Shown here piece by piece: positions 32,062 through 41,100 of a DNA stretch of 60,610 nt (positions are counted from its first letter, which is position 1; each line of letters opens with the position of its first letter). Under the pieces are notes generated by a model that saw only the letters and a program-made list of their open reading frames with translations, made no database searches and was not told where the DNA came from. Position numbers and translations under genes: made by a program. Origin of the DNA: Gammaproteobacteria bacterium (GTDB taxonomy: Bacteria > Pseudomonadota > Gammaproteobacteria > Steroidobacterales > GCA-2729495); NCBI GenBank assembly GCA_020853135.1, contig JADYZO010000138.1, forward strand, positions 1-60,610, given 5' to 3'.

Positions 32062-32676
32062 ATGGCACTGCAGGCTTTCTTCGCCGGGGCACCGCTCATC
32101 CACATGCACGATGCACTCGGCGAGTTTCTCGGTGCATCCGACGACGGTCTGGTCGACTTCGCCTACGCGGATGCCGTGCGTCTTGCCGGCCATTCCTGCC
32201 CCACCGTGGCCAGCGCCTTCCTCATGGCGCGTGCGGGACTGCGCGCGCTGTATCCCGCGGGACCGGCCGAGCGCGGCGGGGTCATGGTGACGATGAGCGG
32301 CGGGGAAGGCGAAGGCACCACCGGTGTCATCGCCCAGGTGTTCACGCTGGTGACCGGGGCGGCCGCGGACAATGGCTTCCACGGCATCGGCGGGCGTTTC
32401 GTCCGCCACGGCCTGCTTCGCTACGGTGGTGGAGATCCGGATTGCATCGCCGTTTTCCGCCGCCTGGACTCGGGCGATACGGTGTACCTGTCACTGGACC
32501 TCTCGACGGTGCCGGCGGCACCGGAGATGCGTGAGCTGATGGGGCGCGCCATGGCGCCGGATGCACGGCCCGAGGCGCGCAGGGCGTTTGGTGCGGTGTG
32601 GCAGGAGCGGGTGCGCCGCCTGCTGCTGGAGCATGCCGATGACGCCAGCGTGATCCGGGTCGAACGGCGCAACTGA
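32062..32676 (+). CDS. FmdE-like protein
   Basis: The product has 204 aa. The diagnostic segment is DAVRLAGHSCPTVASAFLMARAGLRALYP, with the H-S-C-P motif in place of the H-x-C-P-G of FmdE (formylmethanofuran dehydrogenase operon) proteins. Later parts are GGVMVTMSGGEGEGTTGVIAQVFTLVTGAA and a C-terminal helical region. Family members bind metal through the His-Cys pair but their reaction in bacteria is unknown. It is divergent from the DUF2249/NnrS operon, with which such genes often travel. Confidence 0.72.
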   Translation: MALQAFFAGAPLIHMHDALGEFLGASDDGLVDFAYADAVRLAGHSCPTVASAFLMARAGLRALYPAGPAERGGVMVTMSGGEGEGTTGVIAQVFTLVTGAAADNGFHGIGGRFVRHGLLRYGGGDPDCIAVFRRLDSGDTVYLSLDLSTVPAAPEMRELMGRAMAPDARPEARRAFGAVWQERVRRLLLEHADDASVIRVERRN

Positions 32677-32773
32677 ATCGCGGAGGCACTACAATCAGCG
32701 GACCGGCGACGGGATCGGCGCGCATGCGGCTCGATTCCGGCGGCCGCCTGGACCACCGCATCGGAGCTTGCAC

Positions 32774-33724
32774 ATGTCCGTCCGTTACACCGGCCTGTCC
32801 GGCAGCATTCTCGATGCGATCGGTGATACGCCCCTGCTCGAGATCGATGGCATCTTCGCCAAGTGCGAGTTCCTGAACCCGTCGGGGTCGATCAAGGCGC
32901 GGATCGCGAAGTACATCATCGAGCGGGCGGAACAGACCGGGGCGATCAGGCCCGGCGATACCATCGTCGAAGCTACCAGCGGGAATACCGGCAACGCCTT
33001 TGCCATGGTGGCCGCGGTCAAGGGCTATCGCATGATCGTGGTCATGCCCGAGGGACTGTCGAGCGAGCGCGTCGCCATCTCGCGCGCCTTTGGTGCCGAG
33101 GTCCTGTTCTGCGGCACCTTCCACGTGAACGATGCGCTGGAACGCGCCCGCGAGCTGGGCCGCCAGCCGGGGTTCTTCTTCCCGGGACAGTTCGAGTCTG
33201 AGTGGAACGTGGATGAGAACCGGGAAATCCTCGGCCCGGAGATCCTGGCGCAACTGCCTGATGGCCGGCTGCCCGATGCCTTCGTGCATGGTGTCGGGAC
33301 GGGTGGCACACTGATCGGCGTGGGCCAGGCCTTCCGCAGGGCGAATCCACGGGTGCGCCTGTTTGCGATGGAGCCTTCGGAATCGCGCACGCTGCTGTGT
33401 GGCGAAGTGGCCCTGCACCAGATCGAGGGCATTTCCGATGGTTTCGTGCCAGGCATCTTTGCCCGCCACCGCCAGCTCGTCAGCGATGTGCTCAGTGTGT
33501 CGAGCCTCGATGCCATCGCCGAGATGCGCAAGCTGGCGAGGACCCGCGGCCTGTTCTGCGGACCGAGCTCCGGAGCGCACATGATTGCAGCCCGGCGCAT
33601 CCGCGAGCAGTTCCCGGAATTGCGGACGGTCGTGACGATCCTGGCCGACGAGGGCGAGAAATACCTGCACGACTTCTTCATGCAGCCGGCGGCGGGTGCC
33701 GATCGTCCCGTGCCGTTCCACTGA
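32774..33724 (+). CDS. PLP-dependent cysteine synthase/cystathionine beta-synthase-like enzyme
   Basis: The product has 316 aa from ATG 32774. PLP lysine is in NPSGSIKARIAKYII, the substrate loop is TSGNTGNAFAMVAA, and the phosphate cup is GVGTGGTLIGVG, with the late GPSSGAH. This is the O-acetylserine sulfhydrylase fold. It is shorter than standalone cystathionine beta-synthase with its CBS domains. It is followed by transaldolase after 47 nt. Substrate is not fixed by sequence: cysteine synthase is most likely, a related beta-replacement enzyme possible. Confidence 0.82.
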   Translation: MSVRYTGLSGSILDAIGDTPLLEIDGIFAKCEFLNPSGSIKARIAKYIIERAEQTGAIRPGDTIVEATSGNTGNAFAMVAAVKGYRMIVVMPEGLSSERVAISRAFGAEVLFCGTFHVNDALERARELGRQPGFFFPGQFESEWNVDENREILGPEILAQLPDGRLPDAFVHGVGTGGTLIGVGQAFRRANPRVRLFAMEPSESRTLLCGEVALHQIEGISDGFVPGIFARHRQLVSDVLSVSSLDAIAEMRKLARTRGLFCGPSSGAHMIAARRIREQFPELRTVVTILADEGEKYLHDFFMQPAAGADRPVPFH

Positions 33725-33771
33725 CGCCGGGCACAGCCGCGCACGGCAGGATGCAGGAGACAGGTGAAGCC

Positions 33772-34866
33772 ATGACGCCAACAAGACAACTGCACGAGCT
33801 TGGCCAGAGCCTCTGGCTGGACAACATCACGCGCACCATGCTCGACGATGGCACGCTGTCGCGCTTCATCGCGGATTGCGACGTGACCGGCCTGACCTCC
33901 AACCCCTCCATCTTCGACAAGGCCATGGCCGCGGGCAGCGCTTACGATGCGGCGATCGCCCGCTTCGTGGCGCAGGGACAGCAGGGCGAAGAGCTGTTTT
34001 TTTCGCTCGCCCTGCAGGATCTAACCCGTGCGGCCGACCTCTTCAGGCCAGCCTTCGATGCAAGCGGCGGCAATGACGGTTTCGTTTCACTGGAGGTCTC
34101 GCCGCTGCTGGCCGATGACACCCGGGCGACGGTCGAGTCGGCGGTCGCGCTGCACGCCCGGGCCGGGCGTGACAATCTGTTCATCAAGATTCCCGGCAAT
34201 GCCGCGGGCATCCCGGCCATCGAAGAGGCGATCTTCCGGGGCGTGCCCGTCAACGTGACCCTGCTGTTTTCGCGCGAGCAGTACCTCGCGGCAGCCGCGG
34301 CCTGGATGCGCGGCGTGCAGCGCCGCATCGCCGCAGGCAGGGATCCGGATGTCGCCTCCGTTGCCTCGGTATTCATCAGCCGCTGGGATGTCGCGGTGGC
34401 CGGTGAGGTGCCGCCGAGCATGCACAACCGGCTCGGGATCGCCATCGGGCGGCGCACGTACCGTGCCTGCCGCGAGTTGCGCCAGGCCCCGGACTGGCAA
34501 CGGCTCATCGGCGCCGGGGCCCGGCCGCAGAAGCTGCTGTGGGCGAGCACCGGCACCAAGGACCCCGGGGCACCGGACACGCTGTATGTCGAGGCGCTGG
34601 CGGCGCCAGACACCATCAACACCATTCCCGACAGCACCCTCCTGGCGTTTGCCGCACACGGGCGTCTGGCCGGAACGATGCCTGCCGATGGTGGCGACTG
34701 CGAGCAGGTCATTGCGCAGTTCAACGCGGCGGGCGTCGACGAAGTGGCGCTGGCCGCCAGGCTGCAGCGGGACGGTGCCGCGGCATTCGTCAAATCCTGG
34801 CAGCACCTGCTTGGCCAGCTGGCCGGGAAGGCGGCCGCTGTCGGGCGTGCAGGGGTGCACGCATGA
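33772..34866 (+). CDS. tal: Transaldolase
   Basis: The product has 364 aa, the long-form transaldolase size. Signature [12 protein letters not shown] lies near residue 40, the Schiff-base lysine is in [10 protein letters not shown] and TGTKDP lies near residue 262. It transfers a dihydroxyacetone unit between sugar phosphates in the pentose-phosphate pathway. Its stop codon overlaps the start of pgi by 4 nt (ATGA); in some bacteria these two enzymes are fused into one chain, so the coupling is telling. Confidence 0.92.
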   Translation: MTPTRQLHELGQSLWLDNITRTMLDDGTLSRFIADCDVTGLTSNPSIFDKAMAAGSAYDAAIARFVAQGQQGEELFFSLALQDLTRAADLFRPAFDASGGNDGFVSLEVSPLLADDTRATVESAVALHARAGRDNLFIKIPGNAAGIPAIEEAIFRGVPVNVTLLFSREQYLAAAAAWMRGVQRRIAAGRDPDVASVASVFISRWDVAVAGEVPPSMHNRLGIAIGRRTYRACRELRQAPDWQRLIGAGARPQKLLWASTGTKDPGAPDTLYVEALAAPDTINTIPDSTLLAFAAHGRLAGTMPADGGDCEQVIAQFNAAGVDEVALAARLQRDGAAAFVKSWQHLLGQLAGKAAAVGRAGVHA

Positions 34867-36515
34867 GCGCCCCGGTGCACCTGCCGCCGCTTCGCGCGAC
34901 CCCCGAGTGGGGCGCGCTGGCGGCGCACCAGCGCGCCCTGCGGGACGTCACGCTCCGGCAGCTGTTCGCGACGGACCCCGGGCGCGGCACGCGCCTGGTG
35001 GCCGAGGGGGCGGGGCTGTACCTCGACTATTCCAAGAACCTCGTCACCGACGAGACCCTGCGCCTGCTGCAGGAACTGGCTCGGGCGCGGGGCGTGCTGG
35101 CGCGCCGTGATGCGATGTTCCGCGGCGACAGGATCAACCGGACCGAGGACCGCGCGGTGCTGCATGTGGCACTGCGTGCCCCCCGGGGGACGCAGATTTC
35201 CGTCGATGGCAGGAACATCGTGCCTGAGGTGCACGAGGTGCTCGACCGCATGGCGGCCTTCGCGGACCGGGTGCGCTCCGGCACGTGGCGGGGACACTCG
35301 GGCAAGCCGCTCAGGAACATCGTCAGCATCGGCATCGGCGGCTCCGATCTCGGGCCGGTGATGGCGTACGAGGCCCTGCGGTTCTACAGCCGTCGCGACA
35401 TGCGGTTCCGCTTCGTGTCGAACGTCGATCCGGCGGACTTCGTCGAGGCCACCCACGACCTCGATGCCGCCGAGACGCTGTTCATCGTCTGCTCGAAGAC
35501 ATTCACCACGCTGGAAACGCTGGCCAATGCCCATGCGGCGCGCGAGTGGTGCCTGGCCGCGCTGGGCGGTGATGCCGCCGCGGTGGCGAAGCACTTTGTC
35601 GCGATCTCGACCAATGCCGCGGAAGTGGCGCGCTTTGGCATCGACACCGCCAACATGTTCGGCTTCTGGGACTGGGTGGGTGGCCGGTATTCGATGGACT
35701 CGGCCATCGGCCTGTCGACGATGCTGGCCATCGGGCCGGACGGTTTCCGCGAGATGCTCGCGGGTTTCCATGCCATGGACGAGCATTTCCGCACGGCGCC
35801 GGCCGGAGGCAACCTGCCGCTGCTCATGGGCCTGCTGGCGGTCTGGTACAACAATTTCTTCGGTGCGCAGACCGTGGCCGTCCTGCCCTACTCGCGCTAC
35901 CTGAAGCGCTTTCCGGCCTACCTGCAGCAGCTGACGATGGAGTCCAACGGCAAGCAGGCGACCCTGGCCAACGAAGCCGTGGATGTCCAGACCGGGCCGG
36001 TCTACTGGGGCGAGCCGGGCACCGACGGCCAGCACTCCTTCTACCAGCTGATCCACCAGGGGACGCGGCTGATTCCCTGCGACTTCATCGGCTTCGAGCA
36101 GGCATTGACCCCGCTCGGCGGGCAGCATGAGCTGCTGATGGCCAACCTGCTGGCACAGACCGAGGCGCTGGCATCGGGGAGGACGGCCGACCAGCTGCGT
36201 GCCGAGAACACGCCGGACTGGCTGGTGCCGCATCGGGTCTGTCCAGGCAACCGGCCGACGAACACGATCCTGGCGGGGCGGCTCACGCCCGGCACGCTCG
36301 GCGCGCTGGTGGCCCTGTATGAACACAGCGTGTTCACGCAGGGCGCGGTGTGGAACATCAATTCATTCGACCAGTGGGGCGTGGAGCTCGGCAAGCAGCT
36401 GGCGCGGAAGGTTACCGCCGAGCTGCAGGCGCGGGATGAGCCGGAACTGCACCATGACAGTTCCACCAATGCGCTGATCCGCCGCTATCGTGCCGCCCGA
36501 CGCAGCGGCGGGTGA
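34863..36515 (+). CDS. pgi: Glucose-6-phosphate isomerase
   Basis: The product has 550 aa, full family length. Diagnostic parts are [45 protein letters not shown] and the second signature [13 protein letters not shown]. It interconverts glucose-6-phosphate and fructose-6-phosphate. It is translationally coupled to transaldolase, placing two sugar-phosphate enzymes in one unit. Confidence 0.96.
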   Translation: MSAPVHLPPLRATPEWGALAAHQRALRDVTLRQLFATDPGRGTRLVAEGAGLYLDYSKNLVTDETLRLLQELARARGVLARRDAMFRGDRINRTEDRAVLHVALRAPRGTQISVDGRNIVPEVHEVLDRMAAFADRVRSGTWRGHSGKPLRNIVSIGIGGSDLGPVMAYEALRFYSRRDMRFRFVSNVDPADFVEATHDLDAAETLFIVCSKTFTTLETLANAHAAREWCLAALGGDAAAVAKHFVAISTNAAEVARFGIDTANMFGFWDWVGGRYSMDSAIGLSTMLAIGPDGFREMLAGFHAMDEHFRTAPAGGNLPLLMGLLAVWYNNFFGAQTVAVLPYSRYLKRFPAYLQQLTMESNGKQATLANEAVDVQTGPVYWGEPGTDGQHSFYQLIHQGTRLIPCDFIGFEQALTPLGGQHELLMANLLAQTEALASGRTADQLRAENTPDWLVPHRVCPGNRPTNTILAGRLTPGTLGALVALYEHSVFTQGAVWNINSFDQWGVELGKQLARKVTAELQARDEPELHHDSSTNALIRRYRAARRSGG

Positions 36516-36568
36516 GCCTGCTGCGGACGGACCGGGCGCGGGCGGGTCATGCCGCCGGAGGAACGGCG

Positions 36569-36805
36569 ATGCCGGGAAAAAGCAAGGATGGCCGCACGCC
36601 GGCTTTCAGGGTCGGTGACCACGTCCGCTGGAACTCCGAGGCGGGCCACGTCAGCGGCGTGATCATCCGCGTGCACACGGCCGACTTCATGTACAAGGGA
36701 CACCGGCACCACGCATCGCCGGAAACGCCCCAGTACGAAATCAGGAGTGACAGGACCAGCCATGTCGCCGCGCACTACGGCGACGTGCTGACCAGGCTGG
36801 CGTGA
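36569..36805 (+). CDS. Hypervirulence-associated TUDOR-domain (DUF2945-like) protein
   Basis: The 78-aa product starts at MPGKSKDG after GGAGGAA. The beta-barrel core is FRVGDHVRWNSEAGHVSGVIIRVHTADF and PQYEIRSDRTSHVAAH, matching the short TUDOR-like family found widely in bacteria and fungi. It has no known enzymatic role; DNA or protein binding is suggested for relatives. The frame is open upstream from GTG 36512 but this start has the ribosome site. Confidence 0.85.
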   Translation: MPGKSKDGRTPAFRVGDHVRWNSEAGHVSGVIIRVHTADFMYKGHRHHASPETPQYEIRSDRTSHVAAHYGDVLTRLA

Positions 36806-36858
36806 TGGCGTGCCGGCTGCAGCTTCGGGCCGCATGCCGCAGGATTCTGCCGACGGAC

Positions 36859-36966
36859 TCAGTGACCGGTCAGGACCAGCAGGACCACCAGCGGGAAAAA
36901 CAGCGCGACGCCGATCACCGCAATCTCGTGGAGCATCCGCCCGGTATTCACGATTTCCTTTGACAC
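36859..36966 (-). CDS. 35-aa single-pass membrane peptide
   Basis: A GTG-started frame too short for ordinary gene calling encodes a polar head (about residues 1-14: SKEIVNTGRMLHEI) and one membrane helix (AVIGVALFFPLVVLLVLTGH). AGGAGAAGG lies 4-9 nt upstream of the GTG, an excellent ribosome site. It is divergent from the response-regulator gene and shares the GTAAC-repeat region as its upstream DNA, so the regulator may control it. Small membrane peptides often tune sensor kinases or transporters; this one's role is unknown. Confidence 0.72.
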   Translation of the reverse strand: MSKEIVNTGRMLHEIAVIGVALFFPLVVLLVLTGH

Positions 36967-37050
36967 AACCCTTCTCCTTCGTCTTCCTGCTTCATTCTCC
37001 GATGTGGATGAAAGGTTAGCGTGCACCTGCCAGCACATCCTTTCGGATGC

Positions 37051-37075
37051 GTAACGGGCTGTAACACTTTGTAAC
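37051..37075 (+). promoter_or_regulatory. Three GTAAC direct repeats at 10-bp spacing
   Basis: GTAAC occurs at 37051, 37061 and 37071 with exact 10-bp periodicity, so the repeats face the same side of the helix. Tandem direct repeats with about one-turn spacing are what OmpR/PhoB-type dimers bind. The array sits immediately upstream of the predicted -35 region of the response-regulator promoter and also upstream of the divergent 35-aa peptide. Confidence 0.75.
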
Positions 37076-37079
37076 GGCA

Positions 37080-37108
37080 GGAGCTGCCGTCCATCCTCGG
37101 ACTACAAT
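37080..37108 (+). promoter_or_regulatory. Predicted promoter of the two-component operon
   Basis: A good -10 hexamer TACAAT lies at 37103-37108. The -35 region (37080-37085, GGAGCT) is poor and just follows the GTAAC repeats, as expected when an activator replaces -35 recognition. It would give an untranslated leader of about 70 nt. Confidence 0.5.
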
Positions 37109-37186
37109 GAACCCCGGTGATGCCGGAGCCCGGGACAACGCAACGGCGCGTACCATACAGGCCGATACGCCGCAAAACTGTGAACC

Positions 37187-37888
37187 ATGCCACGGATCCT
37201 CCTCATCGACGACGACGAGAAGCTGGGCGAGCTGCTGGGCGCGTATTTCCGGCGCTTCGACCTCGAGCTCATCGCGGCGAACCATCCGGCCGCGGGGCTG
37301 GAGCGGCTGCGCAGGGACCACCCGGACCTGGTGATCCTCGACGTCATGCTGCCCGACCAGGACGGCTTTCAGGTCTGCCGGGAGATCCGCCGCGAGAGCA
37401 CGGTGCCCGTCATCATGCTCACCGCACGTGGTGACGTGACCGACCGCGTGGTGGGCCTCGAGCTCGGGGCCGACGACTACATGCCCAAGCCCTTCGAGCC
37501 CCGCGAGCTGGTGGCACGCGTGCAGAACGTGCTGCGCCGGTCGGCGCCGCGCGGGGAACCGGCACACGACGGCCGGCTGCGTTTCAGGGGCCTGGAGATC
37601 GACCAGGAGCGGCGCACCGTGGAGCTGGAGGGCGGTCCGCTGGAGCTGACCACCATGGAGTACCAGCTGCTGGTGCTGTTCGCGAGCCAGCCGGGGCGTA
37701 CCTTCACCCGCGACGAGATCCTCAACGAGCTGCGCGGCATCGATGCGCAGCTGTTCTCCCGTTCGGTCGACATCCTGGTGAGCCGCCTGCGCCAGAAGCT
37801 GCGCGACACCACGCGCCAGCCGCGGTTCATCAAGACGGTGTGGGGCACCGGCTATGCCTTCGTGGGTGCGGAGCCCGGCCCGCCATGA
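37187..37888 (+). CDS. OmpR-family response regulator
   Basis: The product has 233 aa. The receiver domain (1-120) has the acidic pair in LLIDDDEKLG, the phosphorylated aspartate in LVILDVMLPDQDGF, threonine in IMLTARG and lysine in MPKPFEPREL. The winged-helix domain (about 130-228) includes LELTTMEYQLLVLFASQPGRTFTRDEI and the recognition region RSVDILVSRLRQKLRD. It probably binds the upstream GTAAC repeats and regulates itself and the divergent peptide. The kinase follows with a 4-nt overlap. Confidence 0.95.
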   Translation: MPRILLIDDDEKLGELLGAYFRRFDLELIAANHPAAGLERLRRDHPDLVILDVMLPDQDGFQVCREIRRESTVPVIMLTARGDVTDRVVGLELGADDYMPKPFEPRELVARVQNVLRRSAPRGEPAHDGRLRFRGLEIDQERRTVELEGGPLELTTMEYQLLVLFASQPGRTFTRDEILNELRGIDAQLFSRSVDILVSRLRQKLRDTTRQPRFIKTVWGTGYAFVGAEPGPP

Positions 37889-39258
37889 TCCGCCAGGTCG
37901 TGCACTCGCTTTCCGCGCGCCTGCTCGGCGTGTTCCTCATCACCTCCATTGTCTACGGGTTCGCCTCGCGCTACACCTTCGATTTCATGTGGGGCACCGG
38001 CTACCTGAGCGAGGTGGTGGGCGGGCACATGGCGCTGTACGTCGACTATGTGCTGGATGACATCGGCAGCCCGCCGCGCATCGAGCGCGCCGCGGCCATC
38101 GTGCGCAAGGTGCCGATGGACATCATGCTGCGGGGGCCGGGCTTCCAGTGGGCCTCGGCGCCGAACTTCCCGCCGCTCGACAGGATCCCCTTCCAGAAGA
38201 GCGAGGGCCTGCTGCGCGCAGGCGATGGCGACCGGCAGGGCTGGACCCGGCTGGTGCAGCTGACCGAGTTTGCGCGCTATCACCGTCGCGCCTTCGTCAA
38301 GGTGATCGATGGCGACTACGAGATCATCTTTGCCGCACCCAAGCTCTCCGAGACGCCGCATGCGGACCTCACGACGCCGGCCATCGGCGTGCTGGCCATC
38401 GTCGTGCTGGCAGGGTGCTATTTCTCGGTGCGCTGGCTGGTGCGGCCCATCCGCTGGATCAAGGAAGGCGCCGCCCGCATCGGGCAGGGCGACCTCAGCT
38501 ACCGCATCCCCACGACGCGGCGGGATGACCTCGGCGAGCTGGCCGCCGACATCAACCGCATGGCCGACGACGTCGGCCAGATGCTCGAGGCCAAGCGCCA
38601 GCTGCTGCTGGCCATCAGCCATGAACTGCGCTCGCCGCTGACCCGCGCGAAGGTGGCGCTGGAGTTCCTCGATGACGAGAGCATCAAGGCGAACCTCATG
38701 CAGGACATCCGGGAGATGGAGCGGCTGATCGCCGACCTCCTGGAGAGCGAGCGGCTGAATACGCGCCACTCGAAGCTGCAGGTGGCGGGCCTCGACCTGG
38801 CGGAGCTCGTGGCCAGCGTCATCAGCGCCGATTTTGCCGAGCAGGCCGGGCGCATCAGGCTGGAGGCGCCGCCCGAGCCGCTGCCGATGGACGGCGATGC
38901 CACGCGGTTGCGCCTGCTGGTGCGCAACCTCGTCGAAAATGCGCTGCGCTATACGCCGGCGGATGGCCGGCCGGTGGAGGTCACGGTGGCGGCAATGGCA
39001 GCGGGAGCCGCATCGGTCGGCTGCGAGATCCGGGTCCGGGATTTCGGCCGCGGCATGAGTGCCCACGACCTGGCGCGCGTCACACAGCCGTTCTACCGCG
39101 CCGATCCGGCCCGCAGCCGGGCGACTGGCGGGCTCGGCCTCGGGCTCTACCTGTGCCGGCGCATCGCCGAAGCCCACGGCGGGACGCTGTCGCTGGCGAG
39201 CGAGCTCGGTGCCGGTACCGAGGTCACCGTCCACCTGCCGCGCCGGCCACCGGCCTGA
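37885..39258 (+). CDS. EnvZ-type sensor histidine kinase
   Basis: The product has 457 aa. Two membrane helices (about residues 13-32 and 170-188, IGVLAIVVLAGCYFSVRW) bracket a periplasmic sensor region of about 135 residues. A HAMP linker follows (RWLVRPIRWIKEGAARIGQGDLSYRIP). The phosphorylated histidine is in AISHELRSPLTRAKVAL, and the ATPase domain has NLVENALRYT, DFGRGM and GGLGLGLYLCRRI. The signal is unknown; the sensor region has no recognised domain. It pairs with the upstream regulator. Confidence 0.94.
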   Translation: MIRQVVHSLSARLLGVFLITSIVYGFASRYTFDFMWGTGYLSEVVGGHMALYVDYVLDDIGSPPRIERAAAIVRKVPMDIMLRGPGFQWASAPNFPPLDRIPFQKSEGLLRAGDGDRQGWTRLVQLTEFARYHRRAFVKVIDGDYEIIFAAPKLSETPHADLTTPAIGVLAIVVLAGCYFSVRWLVRPIRWIKEGAARIGQGDLSYRIPTTRRDDLGELAADINRMADDVGQMLEAKRQLLLAISHELRSPLTRAKVALEFLDDESIKANLMQDIREMERLIADLLESERLNTRHSKLQVAGLDLAELVASVISADFAEQAGRIRLEAPPEPLPMDGDATRLRLLVRNLVENALRYTPADGRPVEVTVAAMAAGAASVGCEIRVRDFGRGMSAHDLARVTQPFYRADPARSRATGGLGLGLYLCRRIAEAHGGTLSLASELGAGTEVTVHLPRRPPA

Positions 39259-39268
39259 GGGAGGGGTC

Positions 39269-40000
39269 ATGACGGAAAACGGCCGCTATGTCGGCAGTGC
39301 GGGGATGTCCATCCTGGCTGCGGTGGAGAATGCCGAAGCCGATTTCCTCGCTGGGCGGCGCCACCAGGGTGCCGAGCTGGAGAGCGCGGTGCGCATCTTT
39401 CTGGAGATGCTGCGCGGCTTCGAATCCCTGACGTTCACGGGCTCCTGCGTGACGGTGTTCGGCTCGGCCCGCTTTGCCGAGGGCCACCCCTACTACGATA
39501 CCGCGAGGCGGCTCGGCGCGGCGCTCGCGCGCGCGGGGTTTGCCGTGATGACCGGTGGTGGTCCCGGCATCATGGAGGCGGCCAACCGCGGTGCGCGCGA
39601 GGCGGGCGGCGTGAGCCTCGGCTGCAACATCCGCCTGCCGCGGGAGCAGAAGCCCAATCCGTACCTCGACCGTTTCGTCGAATTCGAGCACTTCTTCGTG
39701 CGCAAGGTGATGCTGGTGAAGTATTCCTGCGCCTTCGTCGTCATGCCTGGCGGCTTCGGCACGCTGGACGAGACCTTCGAGGTCATGACCCTGATCCAGA
39801 CCCGCAAGCTGCGCAGCTTCCCGGTGGTGGCCATGGGCGGGCAGTACTGGCAGGCGCTGCGCAGCTTCCTGCTGGGCACCCTGGTGCCCGAGGGCACCAT
39901 CGACGCCGCCGACCTCGACATGCTGAGCCTCGTCGAGGACGTCGACGAAGCGGTGGCGCTCATTCACCGTGCCGCCGCCTGCGGCAAAAAAGGTGTCTGA
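39269..40000 (+). CDS. LOG-family protein (cytokinin riboside phosphoribohydrolase-like)
   Basis: The product has 243 aa. Both family motifs are present: VMTGGGPGIMEAANRGA and MPGGFGTLDETFEVMTL, in a Rossmann-like fold (VTVFGSARFAEGHPYYDTARRLG). LOG enzymes hydrolyse nucleoside monophosphates such as AMP or cytokinin nucleotides; many bacterial ones are housekeeping. Residues 1-50 are an extra helical N-terminus. The gene lies 10 nt after the kinase gene with GGGAGGGG upstream and may share its transcript. Confidence 0.88.
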   Translation: MTENGRYVGSAGMSILAAVENAEADFLAGRRHQGAELESAVRIFLEMLRGFESLTFTGSCVTVFGSARFAEGHPYYDTARRLGAALARAGFAVMTGGGPGIMEAANRGAREAGGVSLGCNIRLPREQKPNPYLDRFVEFEHFFVRKVMLVKYSCAFVVMPGGFGTLDETFEVMTLIQTRKLRSFPVVAMGGQYWQALRSFLLGTLVPEGTIDAADLDMLSLVEDVDEAVALIHRAAACGKKGV

Positions 40001-40092
40001 CATATTTTCCGGTCCCGCGACGGACCTGCCGATCGGTTAGCATGATGCCCCCCGGGTGGCGCAGCGCGGCCCGTCCAGTGAGGAATCCGGCA

Positions 40093-40401
40093 ATGGTCAG
40101 CAAGGACCCGGTGGCAACGCCATTCGACCAGGCGGCGATGGATGTCGTGGAGCTCGGCAACCGCTTGCTGGACGAGGACGGGAGCGCGGACCTGTGGGAG
40201 GTCGCCTCCGGCCTGCTCGCCGGGGCCATCCAGTTCTGGCTCTTCTCGCGCCAGCCCTGTGATGACCCGTTCTGCGAATCCTGTGCCGAGGTGAGCACTG
40301 CCGAGCGCCGGCTGCGCAAGCTCGTGGAGGAGGCCCGCCAGCTGGCCGAAGACAGTGACTACTACGCCTCCCCGCACGACATGAACGCCGGCTCGGCCTG
40401 A
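40093..40401 (+). CDS. Unknown protein with a cysteine cluster
   Basis: The 102-aa protein begins MVSKDPVATPFDQAAMDVVE. It is helical, with a cysteine-rich centre (SRQPCDDPFCESCAEVSTAERR) that could hold a metal ion: three Cys within nine residues. The acidic tail contains EDSDYYASPHD. No family is recognised. It stands between the LOG gene and the ferredoxin gene. Confidence 0.6.
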   Translation: MVSKDPVATPFDQAAMDVVELGNRLLDEDGSADLWEVASGLLAGAIQFWLFSRQPCDDPFCESCAEVSTAERRLRKLVEEARQLAEDSDYYASPHDMNAGSA

Positions 40402-40459
40402 GCCGGCACACGATCCGCAGCGCTTCGGTTAACCCGCATGCGCCCCGCAGCGGGGCCTG

Positions 40460-40468
40460 TGCTATATT
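40460..40468 (+). promoter_or_regulatory. Extended -10 promoter of the ferredoxin gene
   Basis: TGC immediately precedes TATATT (40463-40468), an extended -10 element. Transcription would start near 40475, which supports translation from ATG 40508 rather than the earlier ATGs at 40478 and 40484. Confidence 0.5.
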
Positions 40469-40507
40469 CCGCGCCTTTTGAAAATGCAGACATTTTCCGG
40501 GTGGAAC

Positions 40508-40825
40508 ATGGCGAAGATCAAGGTTACCGACCGCATGGGCAACAAGCTCGACCTCGAGGCAGTGGACGGGCGCACGCTGATGGAGCCGCTGCGCGACATC
40601 GCCAACGGCATGGAGGCGCTGTGCGGCGGCCTGTGCTCCTGCTCCACCTGCCAGGTGTTCATCGAGCCCGGCTGGGCGGCGAAGCTGCCGCCTCCCAAGG
40701 ATGACGAGCAGGAATTGCTCGAGGGGTCGGAGGTCTACCGGCCCGGCCAGTCGCGCCTCGCCTGCCAGATCCGCGTCAGCTCCGCCCTGGAAGGGATCGA
40801 GCTGGAGATCGCCCCGGCCGAGTGA
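40508..40825 (+). CDS. [2Fe-2S] ferredoxin (adrenodoxin type)
   Basis: The product has 105 aa. The cluster cysteines follow the adrenodoxin pattern C-X5-C-X2-C: CGGLCSCSTCQVF, with the fourth cysteine in RLACQIRVSSALEGIEL. The start at ATG 40508 is favoured by GGGTGG upstream and the promoter position. Such ferredoxins pass electrons to iron-sulfur assembly or cytochrome P450-type enzymes. Followed by tRNA-Ala. Confidence 0.92.
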   Translation: MAKIKVTDRMGNKLDLEAVDGRTLMEPLRDIANGMEALCGGLCSCSTCQVFIEPGWAAKLPPPKDDEQELLEGSEVYRPGQSRLACQIRVSSALEGIELEIAPAE

Positions 40826-40860
40826 GGCGGCGCCTGCCGCGGGCGGGCCCGGCCGCATGC

Positions 40861-40890
40861 TTGGACTTGCCCCGGCACGGCGGGTAAACT
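40861..40890 (+). promoter_or_regulatory. Predicted stringent-type promoter of tRNA-Ala
   Basis: TTGGAC (40861-40866), 18-nt spacer, TAAACT (40885-40890), followed directly by the GC-rich discriminator GGCGCGCCCG, the hallmark of promoters repressed by ppGpp such as stable-RNA genes. The tRNA begins 20 nt after the -10 box. Confidence 0.45.
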
Positions 40891-40910
40891 GGCGCGCCCG
40901 TACGGGATGT

Positions 40911-40986
<76 letters not shown>

Positions 40987-41000
40987 CCATTCAGCTTCGA

Positions 41001-41028
41001 CGCCCGGCCGGCAACGGTCGGGCGTTTT
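41001..41028 (+). terminator. Rho-independent terminator after tRNA-Ala
   Basis: CGCCCGGCC (41001-41009) pairs with GGTCGGGCG (41016-41024) with one G-T wobble, followed by TTTT (41025-41028). Confidence 0.85.
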
Positions 41029-41100
41029 CCTCTCTGCTGCTGGCTACCGGTCTCACGGGCCGCGGATTGCGCGCGCGGCGCAGGCTACGCTGATTTCCCG

